Source: Sphingobacterium athyrii
GTDB taxonomy: Bacteria; Bacteroidota; Bacteroidia; Sphingobacteriales; Sphingobacteriaceae
Direction of reading: 5' to 3'
DNA: 64,000 nt
Assembly (NCBI RefSeq): GCF_003071065.1
Contig: NZ_QCXX01000004.1
Coordinates: 434,614 to 498,613, forward strand
In this document: positions 26,087-34,687 of the stretch, piece by piece
Layout of the letters: each line of letters begins with the position of its first letter
Position numbering within the stretch: the first letter of the stretch is position 1
Program-made: the position numbers and the translations under genes
The notes under the pieces: generated by a model
Database searches by the model: none
Seen by the model: only the letters and a program-made list of their open reading frames with translations
Told to the model about the DNA's origin: nothing

Positions 26087-28000
26087 ATGGAAATTTCCGT
26101 AATAGATATAGTTATCATCGTCAGTTATTTGCTGGCGATGATTGTCATCGGTTTGATCCTTAAAAAGCGAGCCGCCAAGAATCTTGATTCGTATTTTTTA
26201 GGTGGAAAAACGCTTCCCTATTACATGCTCGGCATTTCTGATGCATCGGGCATGTTCGACATCTCGGGAACCATGTGGATGGTCTATCTTGCTTTTGTAT
26301 ATGGCTTAAAAAGCATGTGGATCCCTTGGTTATGGCCTGTTTTTAATCAGATTTTTTTGATGGTCTATCTGTCGGTCTGGCTGCGGCGGTCCAATGTCCT
26401 GACCGGAGCAGAATGGATCCGTACACGTTTTGGTCATGGTCGGGGAGCTGATGGAGCTTATACCATCGTTATTCTATATGCCATTGTTGCGGTAATGGGT
26501 TTTTTATGTTATGGCTTTATTGGTATAGGGAAATTCATGGAAGTTTTTTTTCCGTGGGAACAGGTATCCCGCTTTATTCCCTTAACGATTGACCCGGCAA
26601 TGGCTCCGCAACTGTATGGTATTTTCTTTACAGCGATAACAACATTTTATGTTATGCTTGGTGGGATGCATAGTATTGTGTGGGCGGATATGGTCAAGTT
26701 TGGCATTATGATTATTTCGGGAATTGCCATCGCGGTTATCGCCATGCAGCAGGTTAGCCCCGAGCTATTGGCGGCAAACACACCAGAAGGCTGGGACTCT
26801 CCCTTCTTCGGTTGGCACTTGGATTTGGACTGGCGTACTTTACTTCCCTCCATCATGGATCGGATCGCCGATGATCAATACAGTCTTTTTACGGTATTTG
26901 TGATGATGATGCTATTTAAAGGCATATTTATGAGCATGGCAGGACCGGCGGCCAACTATGACATGCAGAAGATATTAGCCTGTAGAACCCCTAGAGAGGC
27001 CGCTTTAATGAGTGGTTCGGTGTCGGTAATCTTACTTATTCCGCGTTATCTGATGATCATGGGCTTCACAGTGTTAGCACTTGTGTTTTTTAGGGATGAA
27101 TTTGCACAGATGGGCAATCAGATGGATTTTGAGATCATCTTGCCCAAAGCAATCAGCCGCTTCGGCACAGTTGGGCTGACTGGACTATTGCTGGCGGGGC
27201 TATTGGCCGCATTTATGTCTTCTTTCGCTTCAACAGTCAATGCCGCACAGGCTTATCTGGTAAATGATGTACTGCTGAAGTTTATGTACCGGTCTGCTTC
27301 ACCAAAGAAGCAGATCCGTTTGAGTTATGTAGTTTCTATTGCGGTGGTCGTTTGTAGTACCATTATTGGCTTATATGTGCAGAATATCAATTCGGTATTA
27401 CAATGGATTGTCTCCGCGTTATATGGTGGTTATATTGCGGCAAATGTATTGAAATGGCACTGGTGGCGTTTTAATGGTGCCGGATTTTTCTGGGGAATGC
27501 TAGCGGGTATATTTGGGGCAGTGATACTCCCGCTGTTTTTTCCGGATACCCTTCCGCTCTATTTTTTTCCTTTGCTTTTTGTCCTATCGCTGTTGGGCTG
27601 TTTTGCAGGTACATGGTTGTCCCGGCCTACCGAGGAGGAAGTGCTTGTTGATTTTTATGTACGTATACGGCCTTGGGGATTTTGGGGACCCATTCATCAG
27701 AAAGCACTGGAAAAATACCCGGATCTCAAGAAGAACGATCATTTTAAGCGGGATATGGCCAATGTGACCGTTGGTATTGTATGGCAATGCTGCCTGACCT
27801 TGGTTCCTATGTATATTGTGATCAAACAGGGACAGGGTTTATTGACAACAGTCTTGCTATTGGGTATTACTACACTTATACTTAAAAAGAACTGGTATGA
27901 TAAAATGACCCGAGAGGAGGAAGAGTATAATGCCTTTATGTTAAAGTACGGGTTAAATAAAACAGATAAGACCGTTACCGAAGAAACGACTATTGATTAA
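26087..28000 (+). CDS. Sodium:solute symporter family transporter
   Basis: An approximately 637-residue inner membrane symporter of the SSS family (APC-like fold) with more than a dozen hydrophobic segments, starting with VIDIVIIVSYLLAMIVIGLI. The family pattern YFLGGKTLPYYMLGISDASG is at the N-terminus and the middle helix LAGLLAAFMSSFASTVNAAQ carries the Ser residues typical of the sodium site. The start at 26087 is chosen over 26066 and a TTG at 26060 because the membrane segment begins immediately after it. By analogy with the Bacteroides mannosylglucose locus, it should bring the disaccharide into the cytoplasm for the GH130 enzyme. Confidence 0.9.
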   Translation: MEISVIDIVIIVSYLLAMIVIGLILKKRAAKNLDSYFLGGKTLPYYMLGISDASGMFDISGTMWMVYLAFVYGLKSMWIPWLWPVFNQIFLMVYLSVWLRRSNVLTGAEWIRTRFGHGRGADGAYTIVILYAIVAVMGFLCYGFIGIGKFMEVFFPWEQVSRFIPLTIDPAMAPQLYGIFFTAITTFYVMLGGMHSIVWADMVKFGIMIISGIAIAVIAMQQVSPELLAANTPEGWDSPFFGWHLDLDWRTLLPSIMDRIADDQYSLFTVFVMMMLFKGIFMSMAGPAANYDMQKILACRTPREAALMSGSVSVILLIPRYLMIMGFTVLALVFFRDEFAQMGNQMDFEIILPKAISRFGTVGLTGLLLAGLLAAFMSSFASTVNAAQAYLVNDVLLKFMYRSASPKKQIRLSYVVSIAVVVCSTIIGLYVQNINSVLQWIVSALYGGYIAANVLKWHWWRFNGAGFFWGMLAGIFGAVILPLFFPDTLPLYFFPLLFVLSLLGCFAGTWLSRPTEEEVLVDFYVRIRPWGFWGPIHQKALEKYPDLKKNDHFKRDMANVTVGIVWQCCLTLVPMYIVIKQGQGLLTTVLLLGITTLILKKNWYDKMTREEEEYNAFMLKYGLNKTDKTVTEETTID

Positions 28001-28024
28001 CCCCACCAACTGCTTTCCGACAAG

Positions 28025-28070
28025 ACAAAAATAGGCTACCCGTCGTAGGTCGACGAGTGTCCTATTTTGT
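28025..28070. terminator. Bidirectional terminator between symporter and DUF2911 genes
   Basis: ACAAAATAGG (28025-28034) pairs with CCTATTTTGT (28061-28070), and an inner CGTCG/CGACG stem closes the loop. It lies between convergent genes. Confidence 0.8.
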
Positions 28071-28090
28071 AAATGGACTGATTGGATCAG

Positions 28091-28606
28091 CTAGTTACTT
28101 GCTTTGACCAGAAAAGGGACGACATAATCTCCCCATTCCAAGGATATATTTCCTTCCGGAGTCGCATTGATTTTAAACTGTTCCTGATTGTTATCAGACA
28201 TTCCGTTGCTGACCGAAACACGTAGGGCATCGTCTTTGGCGTCATATTTTGTTCCCCATTGGTCCCATACTTTGCTGAACATAAGGGTTGTTTCGTGTTC
28301 TCCGGGGATACTATAGAGACCATATTTTCCCGCCGCCAGTTTTTTGCCTTCGACCAGTACATCTTTATTGAATTCGATGGTGGTCGCTTCATTGGCACCT
28401 GTACGCCAGACTTTTCCTACGGGAGCGATATCAACACCAAGCTTACGGCCTTTGAGTGAAGGACGACTATAATTGATGTCGATCGTAACCCCATCAGTTG
28501 TGGTTACCTTGGTGTTGTCTGGAGGACTCGGGCGTTTGCTTTTGTCTGTCTGGGCGAAGCTAAGTTGACCGATTAAGGTCAAAATTGTTAAAATTAGTAC
28601 TCTCAT
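28091..28606 (-). CDS. DUF2911 domain-containing exported protein
   Basis: A 171-residue secreted protein with a signal peptide (MRVLILTILTLIGQLSFAQ). It is almost entirely one DUF2911 domain, with the recognisable stretches INYSRPSLKGRKL, GKVWRTGANEATTIEF and LAAGKYGLYSIPGEHE, then WDQWGTKYDAKDDALRV. The domain is common in Bacteroidota, often fused to TPR repeats. Its function is unknown. It is a single-gene unit with no evident link to its neighbours. Confidence 0.9.
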   Translation of the reverse strand: MRVLILTILTLIGQLSFAQTDKSKRPSPPDNTKVTTTDGVTIDINYSRPSLKGRKLGVDIAPVGKVWRTGANEATTIEFNKDVLVEGKKLAAGKYGLYSIPGEHETTLMFSKVWDQWGTKYDAKDDALRVSVSNGMSDNNQEQFKINATPEGNISLEWGDYVVPFLVKASN

Positions 28607-28736
28607 ATGTGCTTATTTTTTGATTAAACACTTAAATATAAGATTTTTATGTGATGAAAATTTTCTGTTTTTTTAGAACTTGACGAAATCGTGACTGGGA
28701 GGCATCAGGCTATATGAATTATAAAATGAGCGTGTA

Positions 28737-28779
28737 TAAAAATAAAAGCCAGCGTTTTAATCACTGGCTTTTATTTTTA
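28737..28779 (-). terminator. Terminator of the branched-chain amino acid operon, overlapping the ilvA stop
   Basis: A 16-base perfect stem (AAAATAAAAGCCAG with CTGGCTTTTATTTT at its core) has an 11-base loop. The right arm includes the ilvA stop codon at 28777-28779. A/T-rich arms provide the U-tract on the minus strand. Confidence 0.85.
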
Positions 28780-30024
28780 TACCAAATATTCGAACAATGT
28801 TTGGTCTTTGTTGATTTCAATGACATCAAACTTATACTCTTTCATTCTTGCGATCAGTGTTTCGTAATCTTCAGGTTTGTTGAGCTCAATGCCAACTAAG
28901 GCCGGACCTCTTTCCCGTTCTGTTTTTTTGATAAACTCAAAACGGGTAATATCATCTTTCGGGCCCAACACTTCAGAAACGAAGAGTTTTAATGCGCCCG
29001 GGCGCTGTGGGAAACGGACAATAAAATAATGTTTGTAGCCTTCATAAAGTAACGAGAGTTCTTTGATCTCGCTCATGCGGTCGATATCATTGTTTCCGCC
29101 CGATATAATGCAAACGACCTTCTTACCTTTTATTTCTTCCTTGTGAAATTCCAAAGCTGCAACAGAAAGTGCACCTGCTGGTTCGACCACGATGGCGTCT
29201 TTATTATATAGTTCCAAGATGCAAGTACAGATTTTTCCCTCTGGAATGGAGCGTGTATCATCTAGTAATTGTTTGGCAATCTCAAATGTGGTCGCGCCAA
29301 TTTTCTTTACAGCTGCGCCATCAACAAATTTGTTAATGTGTTCCAATTCAATCGGTGCTCCGTTTTCCAGTGCGGCCTGCATGGACGGTGCTCCTTCCGG
29401 TTCGACTCCATAACACTTGATTGCTTTATTTTTGCTTTTCAGGTAGTAACTTGCTCCTGCCGCAAGCCCGCCACCACCGATCGGAATAAAGATGGCATCC
29501 ATATCAGGAAGATCCTGTAAAGCTTCGACGGCCACGGTGCCTTGTCCTTCCACAACCTTGAGATCATCAAATGGAGGAATAAAGGTCATGCCATGCTCTT
29601 CCGTGTAAGCCAGTGCCGCTTTTTGGCAATCGTCAAACGTATCTCCGGTCAATACAATTTCAACATTGCCATTGCCCCACATTTCAGTTTGGGAGATTTT
29701 CTGGCGCGGTGTTGGACCGGGCATAAAGATAACCCCTTTAATGTCCAGTTTTTTGCATGAAAAGGCGACACCCTGAGCATGATTACCAGCACTCGCACAG
29801 ACGACGCCCCGTTGGCGCTCTTCCGCTGTCAGGGAAATAATCTTGTTGTAGGCACCACGCAGTTTATAGGAACGGACGACCTGTAAATCTTCCCGTTTGA
29901 GATAGACTTCTGCGCCATATTTTTCAGATAAATGGCGGTTATATTGTAAAGGCGTACGATTGACCACCGATTTGATGCGCTCAAGTGTAGCTTCGGAATC
30001 GATGTTTAAGGTTGATAGATCCAT
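28777..30024 (-). CDS. ilvA: Threonine dehydratase (deaminase), biosynthetic type
   Basis: An approximately 415-residue PLP enzyme that converts threonine to 2-oxobutanoate, the first step specific to isoleucine. The start at 30024 (MDLSTLNIDSEATLERIK) is preferred; an upstream ATG at 30087 would read through the terminator hairpin of leuA. The PLP lysine is in REDLQVVRSYKLRGAYNKI and the phosphate-binding glycine loop is PIGGGGLAAG. The C-terminal region (about 330-415, HYFIVRFPQRPGALKLFVSE) is a single ACT-like regulatory domain, shorter than the double domain of E. coli IlvA. It is the last gene of the run. Confidence 0.93.
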   Translation of the reverse strand: MDLSTLNIDSEATLERIKSVVNRTPLQYNRHLSEKYGAEVYLKREDLQVVRSYKLRGAYNKIISLTAEERQRGVVCASAGNHAQGVAFSCKKLDIKGVIFMPGPTPRQKISQTEMWGNGNVEIVLTGDTFDDCQKAALAYTEEHGMTFIPPFDDLKVVEGQGTVAVEALQDLPDMDAIFIPIGGGGLAAGASYYLKSKNKAIKCYGVEPEGAPSMQAALENGAPIELEHINKFVDGAAVKKIGATTFEIAKQLLDDTRSIPEGKICTCILELYNKDAIVVEPAGALSVAALEFHKEEIKGKKVVCIISGGNNDIDRMSEIKELSLLYEGYKHYFIVRFPQRPGALKLFVSEVLGPKDDITRFEFIKKTERERGPALVGIELNKPEDYETLIARMKEYKFDVIEINKDQTLFEYLV

Positions 30025-30051
30025 TTTTTTAATAGGGTGATTAAGGTTGTC

Positions 30052-30083
30052 TTTTGATAAAAAAAGGCTGCAGATGCAGCCTT
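30052..30083 (-). terminator. Canonical intrinsic terminator between leuA and ilvA
   Basis: On the minus strand AAGGCTGC pairs with GCAGCCTT around a four-base ATCT loop, followed directly by seven T residues. It begins 7 bases after the leuA stop and lies 28 bases or more before the ilvA start. It should end or reduce transcription before ilvA. Confidence 0.85.
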
Positions 30084-30090
30084 CCATTTT

Positions 30091-31254
30091 CTATATCTTT
30101 TCTTGGATGAGGCTTTTTAAGTCATCATCACAAATATTTTTCTTTGCGTCGGCCAACACCAAAAAGCGTTGATAGCAATCTGCTAGATCATCTTTTTCAA
30201 GATGGAAACCAAGGCGCTCCAAATGGTGTTTAAGTGCATGTCTTCCTGAACGGGCCGTCAAGATGATATCTGCTTCATCAAGGCCTACATCTTCAGGTCT
30301 GATGATTTCGTAATTTTCGCGGTGCTTTAAGAAGCCATCTTGATGGATGCCTGAACTATGGGCAAAGGCATTCCGGCCAACAATCGCTTTATTGGGTTGC
30401 ACGGGCATGTTCATCATATCGCTCACTTTACGGGATAGATAGGTAAACATACGGCTATCGATATTCGAAGTTAGGCTTCCGAAAGCTTGGTTATGCACTT
30501 TAAGAATCATCGCAACTTCTTCCAATGACGTATTACCGGCACGTTCGCCGATACCATTGATGGTACATTCTACCTGACGGGCACCGTTTTGTATCGCGGC
30601 GATGGAGTTGGCCGTAGCAAGCCCCAGATCATTGTGACAGTGTGCAGAAATAATGGCTTGATCGATATTACGTACATTTTCCTTAAGATACTTGATTTTT
30701 GAACCATATTGGTCCGGTAAACAGTACCCGTTGGTATCGGGAATATTGACAACTGTTGCACCGGCAGCAATAACTGATTCAATCATTTTAGCCAAAAACT
30801 CCAAGTCAGCACGACCGGCATCTTCAGCGTAAAACTCGACATCTTCCACATAAGATTTAGCATGTTTTACAGCTGCAACGGCACGTTCTAAAATTTCTTC
30901 TCTTGTACTGTTGAATTTATATTTGATGTGCATGTCCGAAGAACCAATTCCGGTATGAATACGTGGACGTTTGGCATATTTCAATGCTTCCGCAGCTACG
31001 TCGATATCGTTTTGATTGGCACGGGTCAATGCACATATAATAACATCATTCACCGCCTTGGACAACTCTACGACAGATTGGAAATCTCCGGGACTGGAAA
31101 CAGGAAAACCGGCTTCGATAATATCAACACCCAGTTTTTCTAAGTCCTTTGCGATCTCAATTTTCTCTGGAGTAGTTAATTGGCATCCCGGTACCTGTTC
31201 GCCATCACGCAATGTGGTGTCGAAGATGTAAAGATGATTAGGATCGTGTAACAT
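30091..31254 (-). CDS. leuA: 2-isopropylmalate synthase, short form without regulatory domain
   Basis: A 387-residue enzyme of the HMG-CoA lyase-like TIM barrel family that condenses acetyl-CoA with 2-oxoisovalerate in leucine synthesis. Catalytic and metal-binding motifs are [16 protein letters not shown] near the start and [17 protein letters not shown] (HxH metal ligands), with the GNTSLEEV motif after them. The protein ends shortly after the linker helices, so the C-terminal leucine-binding dimer domain of the approximately 520-residue E. coli enzyme is absent. Feedback inhibition by leucine at that domain is therefore not expected. Gene context rules for LeuA over homocitrate or citramalate synthase. 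Confidence 0.9.
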   Translation of the reverse strand: MLHDPNHLYIFDTTLRDGEQVPGCQLTTPEKIEIAKDLEKLGVDIIEAGFPVSSPGDFQSVVELSKAVNDVIICALTRANQNDIDVAAEALKYAKRPRIHTGIGSSDMHIKYKFNSTREEILERAVAAVKHAKSYVEDVEFYAEDAGRADLEFLAKMIESVIAAGATVVNIPDTNGYCLPDQYGSKIKYLKENVRNIDQAIISAHCHNDLGLATANSIAAIQNGARQVECTINGIGERAGNTSLEEVAMILKVHNQAFGSLTSNIDSRMFTYLSRKVSDMMNMPVQPNKAIVGRNAFAHSSGIHQDGFLKHRENYEIIRPEDVGLDEADIILTARSGRHALKHHLERLGFHLEKDDLADCYQRFLVLADAKKNICDDDLKSLIQEKI

Positions 31255-31341
31255 AATTTCTTAATTCAAAAGATTTATAACTAAAGAAGTATGGGGCAAA
31301 GAGTGTGAGTGCATCGACCTTTTTTGGTTTGTTGCACCAAA

Positions 31342-31373
31342 ATCTCATTACTCCATACGTATATCTCATTACT
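31342..31373. repeat. Direct repeat ATCTCATTACT (two copies)
   Basis: ATCTCATTACT occurs at 31342-31352 and 31363-31373; the second copy ends inside the leuB stop codon. The complementary word AGTAATGAGAT occurs again at 37763-37773 upstream of ilvC. It belongs to the degenerate repeat family seen in several spacers of this operon. Confidence 0.6.
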
Positions 31374-32445
31374 ATTTAATAAACTCCAATACTTTCTCGC
31401 CCATTTCCTGGGTACCCAAGACTTTAGAAGCTTCTGTATTGGCATTCGCAATATCACCGGTTCTCCAGCCTGCTTTGAGCGTTTGGGCAACCGCATTAGT
31501 AACTGCTTTTGCTTCTTCCTGTAGACCGAAGCTGATGTCGAGCATTAAAGCAGCGGATAAAATTGAAGCAAGTGGATTCGCTTTATTCTGGCCAGCAATA
31601 TCATGTGCCGAGCCATGGATAGGCTCGAAGAAACCTGTGCCATCACCAACAGAAGCTGAGGCCAACATACCCATTGAACCCGCAATCTGAGATGCTTCAT
31701 CAGTCAAAATATCACCAAAAAGATTCGCTGTTAATACCACGTCAAATTTCTTTGGATTCTTGACCAATTGCATTGCTGCATTGTCAATAAACATGTGTTC
31801 AGTTTCAACATCTGGATATTCTTTTGCAATTTCTTGTACCACCTCTCTCCATAAGCGGGAAGTTTCCAATACATTAGCTTTATCGACCGAGCATAATCTT
31901 TTGTTACGCGTACGGGCGGCATCATAAGCTTTACGTGCGATACGCTCTACTTCATAACGGTGATAGTTCATCAAATCCGAAGCGAAGGTATTGTCCTCAT
32001 TACGGTTTTTCTCACCGAAATACACATCACCCGTCAACTCACGGAAAAAAAGAATATCTGTTCCTTGGAGAATTTCAGGTTTTAAACTTGATGCATCCAA
32101 TAGTTCATCAAATAAAAGGATAGGACGCAGATTGGCATATAACCCCAATTCTTTCCGGATTTTCAACAAACCCTGTTCTGGTCTAACCTTGGCTGAAGGA
32201 TCATTATCGTACTTGATATGTCCGATCGCGCCAAAAAGGATGGCATCTGATGCTTTGGCTTTTGCTAACGTCTCGTCAGGAAGCGGATTGCCGGTAGCTT
32301 CAATAGCCGTATGGCCCATGATTGCTTCATCAAAACTGAATTCATGACCATAATTTTCACCGATCTTTTCTAAAACTTTTTTACCCCATGTGGTTACTTC
32401 TTGGCCGATGCCGTCTCCAGGTATGATTAAAATATTTTTTTTCAT
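31372..32445 (-). CDS. leuB: 3-isopropylmalate dehydrogenase
   Basis: A 357-residue NAD-dependent decarboxylating dehydrogenase of leucine synthesis. Features of the family are the N-terminal LIIPGDGIGQEVT, the substrate-binding RPEQGLLKIRKELGLYANLR stretch and FRELTGDVYFGEK. The NAD/metal site lies in DVVLTANLFGDILTDEASQI and the glycine-rich GFFEPIHGSAHDIAGQ follows. Length is normal. It lies between the ABC ATPase gene and leuA, with spacers of 138 and 117 bases that carry short repeats. Confidence 0.96.
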   Translation of the reverse strand: MKKNILIIPGDGIGQEVTTWGKKVLEKIGENYGHEFSFDEAIMGHTAIEATGNPLPDETLAKAKASDAILFGAIGHIKYDNDPSAKVRPEQGLLKIRKELGLYANLRPILLFDELLDASSLKPEILQGTDILFFRELTGDVYFGEKNRNEDNTFASDLMNYHRYEVERIARKAYDAARTRNKRLCSVDKANVLETSRLWREVVQEIAKEYPDVETEHMFIDNAAMQLVKNPKKFDVVLTANLFGDILTDEASQIAGSMGMLASASVGDGTGFFEPIHGSAHDIAGQNKANPLASILSAALMLDISFGLQEEAKAVTNAVAQTLKAGWRTGDIANANTEASKVLGTQEMGEKVLEFIK

Positions 32446-32458
32446 TGTTTTTATTCGT

Positions 32459-32570
32459 ATTGAGATATGAGTCTTGAGATGCTATTTTTATAAAATTTGA
32501 ATATCCATCCGCTCATGTCCATTGTCTAATATCTGTTATCTTTCGTCTAAATATCTATTGTCAATTGTCG
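32459..32570. repeat. Degenerate GAGATAT/ATATCT-type repeats in the leuB upstream spacer
   Basis: The spacer contains TTGAGATATGAGTCTTGAGA near its left end. Further right it has a run of variants of the complementary word (GTCTAATATCTGTTATC, then GTCTAAATATCTATTGTC). Similar words occur at 31342-31373, 37755-37780 and 40705-40745. Confidence 0.5.
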
Positions 32571-32583
32571 TTTTCCACAATTT

Positions 32584-34062
32584 TTATGTTGATAAAGTCT
32601 CTTTTTTGTGGATAACTCGTTCTACGGACTTAATTTCACCCTTTTCCAGTACCATCCTGTTGTCTATACAGGTCGGTAATTGGGATTGGAAATGACCGAC
32701 ATAAATAAGGGTCTGCCCATTCTTGCTCAGGTCATCAATCACATCATTAAAATATTGTGATTGTTCCTTATCCAATCCTTGGCAAGGTTCATCTAATATA
32801 AGCAATTCAGGATGTTTTACAATGGTGCGCGCCAGCAATGCCAATCGCTGTTGGCCTAAAGGTAAAGATCCTAATGTTTTATGTTTCACGTCTTTGAGGT
32901 CAAAAAAATGGAGTACCTGATCAAGCTTCTGCTGTTGTTCATAGCCCAATTTTTGATACAGGCTCATTGAATCGAAGAATCCCGAAGCAATGGTCTGGCC
33001 TACATTGGCATTCATATCGTAGTACCAATGTAATTCGGGAGAAATAATCCCCAGGTGCGCTTTGATTTCCCATATACTTTCTCCTGATCCTCTCTTTTTA
33101 CCAAAAAGATGGATGTCATTTGCGTAAGCTTGGGGGTGATCACCGTTGATCAGACTTAATAAAGTCGATTTTCCCGATCCATTATGTCCTTGCAGCAGCC
33201 ATTTTTCTCCTGCTTTTACTTCCCAATCAATGTTTTTCAAGACCTGCTTTTCACCGTATGAAATGTTGATCTGCCGCATCTTGACCATCGTTGGGTCGGA
33301 GATTTTGGGTGACTGCAGTAAGAAATAGGGTAATTCCTTGCGTTTCCGTGGTATGCCCCGTGAAATTTCACCGCTATGTTGACGGAGAACAATTTTTCCA
33401 TTCTGGATTTCGGCAAAACGATTAATACAATCCGGTTGTTCGTCATCATTGCTGATCAGTAGGAGGGATACGCCCTTGTCCGCAAGCTGATCGAAGATCT
33501 GGTTCAGGTCTTTTCGGGATTGTACATCAAGTCCGGTATAAGGCTGGTCGATAACCAAGACCTGCGGCTGAAGCCAAAGTGCTTTGACCAATTGTAAGCG
33601 TTTATGCTCGCCGCTGGAAAGTTCGATCAATTGTTGGTCTTTGAAATTTTCAAATCCAAATATGGTAAGGTAAGGTGCCACATCTTCGAAGGCCAGCTGT
33701 TCTTCCTTCGCAAAATGTTTCAATTCAGCAAAAACCGTTAAGGTATCGTTTTTTGCAAACTTGTTATAACGTTGTTGGTAATAGAAGTTGCGATCACCTT
33801 CAAGATTGGTAAACTGAAACCAATTGGATACGTAATGCACAACTGGAGGAAGGGAACTATTGTTATCCAGATGAAAGGATATGGTGCCCTCATATTTTAA
33901 TTGCCCTGCAATTGCTTTTGCAAGCGTTGTTTTTCCTGTGCCACTGGGACCACCTAAGATCCACTGTTCTCCAGGAAAAATTTGCCAATTTAAATCTTGC
34001 AGTACGGAATCTTTACCGTGCTGAATCGTTAAATTGGCAATATGGACGACTGGGTCTACCAT
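32584..34062 (-). CDS. Tandem ABC ATPase (ModF-like) with degenerate first nucleotide-binding domain
   Basis: A 492-residue soluble protein with two ABC ATPase domains and no membrane segment. Domain 1 (about 5-230) has Walker A GPSGTGKT (38-45) and LSSGE, but the Walker B sequence is IDQP with Gln173 in place of the catalytic Glu. Its switch His is also missing (ISNDDE). Domain 2 (about 258-480) has GHNGSGKST (292-300), a degenerate LPLGQ signature, LILDEP (Glu425) and His457. It most resembles ModF/PhrA-type proteins, whose role is poorly known. The start overlaps the leuD end by 7 bases, so it is coupled to leucine genes. A role in molybdate transport is not supported by neighbours. Confidence 0.8.
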   Translation of the reverse strand: MVDPVVHIANLTIQHGKDSVLQDLNWQIFPGEQWILGGPSGTGKTTLAKAIAGQLKYEGTISFHLDNNSSLPPVVHYVSNWFQFTNLEGDRNFYYQQRYNKFAKNDTLTVFAELKHFAKEEQLAFEDVAPYLTIFGFENFKDQQLIELSSGEHKRLQLVKALWLQPQVLVIDQPYTGLDVQSRKDLNQIFDQLADKGVSLLLISNDDEQPDCINRFAEIQNGKIVLRQHSGEISRGIPRKRKELPYFLLQSPKISDPTMVKMRQINISYGEKQVLKNIDWEVKAGEKWLLQGHNGSGKSTLLSLINGDHPQAYANDIHLFGKKRGSGESIWEIKAHLGIISPELHWYYDMNANVGQTIASGFFDSMSLYQKLGYEQQQKLDQVLHFFDLKDVKHKTLGSLPLGQQRLALLARTIVKHPELLILDEPCQGLDKEQSQYFNDVIDDLSKNGQTLIYVGHFQSQLPTCIDNRMVLEKGEIKSVERVIHKKETLST

Positions 34063-34646
34063 TTTTTGGTTGTTTCAAATGATTCAATTAAATCTTTTTG
34101 ATTAAGGATAAAATCGATGTCATCGTATCCATTGATCAAGCATGATTTTTTGTATGGATTGATTTCAAATTCAAATTGATCACCGGTCTCGGTTAACATA
34201 ACCGTTTGTTTTTCGAGATCAACGATAATTTGGGTATTTGGGTTTTGGTGGACCAATTCGAAGATTTTCTCTAAAAATTCTTCGGGAACCTGAATAGGCA
34301 GTACGCCATTATTAAGCGCATTACCTTTAAATATATCCGCAAAAAACGAACTGATAACGACATCAAAACCATAGTCCTGGATTGCCCAGGCTGCGTGTTC
34401 ACGACTGGAACCGCAGCCGAAGTTTTTGCCGGCAACCAATATTTTCCCTGAATAGATTGGATTGTTCAATACGAAATCTGCTTTTGGCTGATTATCGCTA
34501 TCAAAGCGCCAGTCGCGGAATAAATTATTGCCAAATCCTTCACGTGTGGTCGCTTTTAGAAAACGCGCTGGTATGATCTGATCGGTATCAATATTTTCGA
34601 TCGGTAGTGGAACTACCTGTGAAGTTAAAGTTTCAAATTTTTTCAT
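34056..34646 (-). CDS. leuD: 3-isopropylmalate dehydratase small subunit
   Basis: A 196-residue swivel-domain subunit of isopropylmalate isomerase, which interconverts 2- and 3-isopropylmalate together with LeuC. Typical motifs are [17 protein letters not shown] near the N-terminus and [20 protein letters not shown] in the middle, with [16 protein letters not shown] following. It lies 41 bases after the leuC stop, and its last 7 bases overlap the ABC ATPase gene. Confidence 0.97.
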   Translation of the reverse strand: MKKFETLTSQVVPLPIENIDTDQIIPARFLKATTREGFGNNLFRDWRFDSDNQPKADFVLNNPIYSGKILVAGKNFGCGSSREHAAWAIQDYGFDVVISSFFADIFKGNALNNGVLPIQVPEEFLEKIFELVHQNPNTQIIVDLEKQTVMLTETGDQFEFEINPYKKSCLINGYDDIDFILNQKDLIESFETTKKW

Positions 34647-34687
34647 GATAAAAATTTAGTAAGTCAGAATTAAAAAAATGGAGTTAG

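Noticed and set aside
32571..32615. DnaA-box-like pair TTTTCCACA and TGTGGATAA as a possible origin
   Set aside because: One copy lies within the coding end of the ABC ATPase gene, there is no box cluster, no AT-rich unwinding region with dnaA or dnaN nearby, and about one exact box is expected by chance in a window of this size.
32584..34062. Molybdate transporter ATPase
   Set aside because: The tandem ABC layout resembles ModF, but no modA, modB or molybdenum cofactor gene is nearby and the first domain is degenerate, so the substrate name is not justified.
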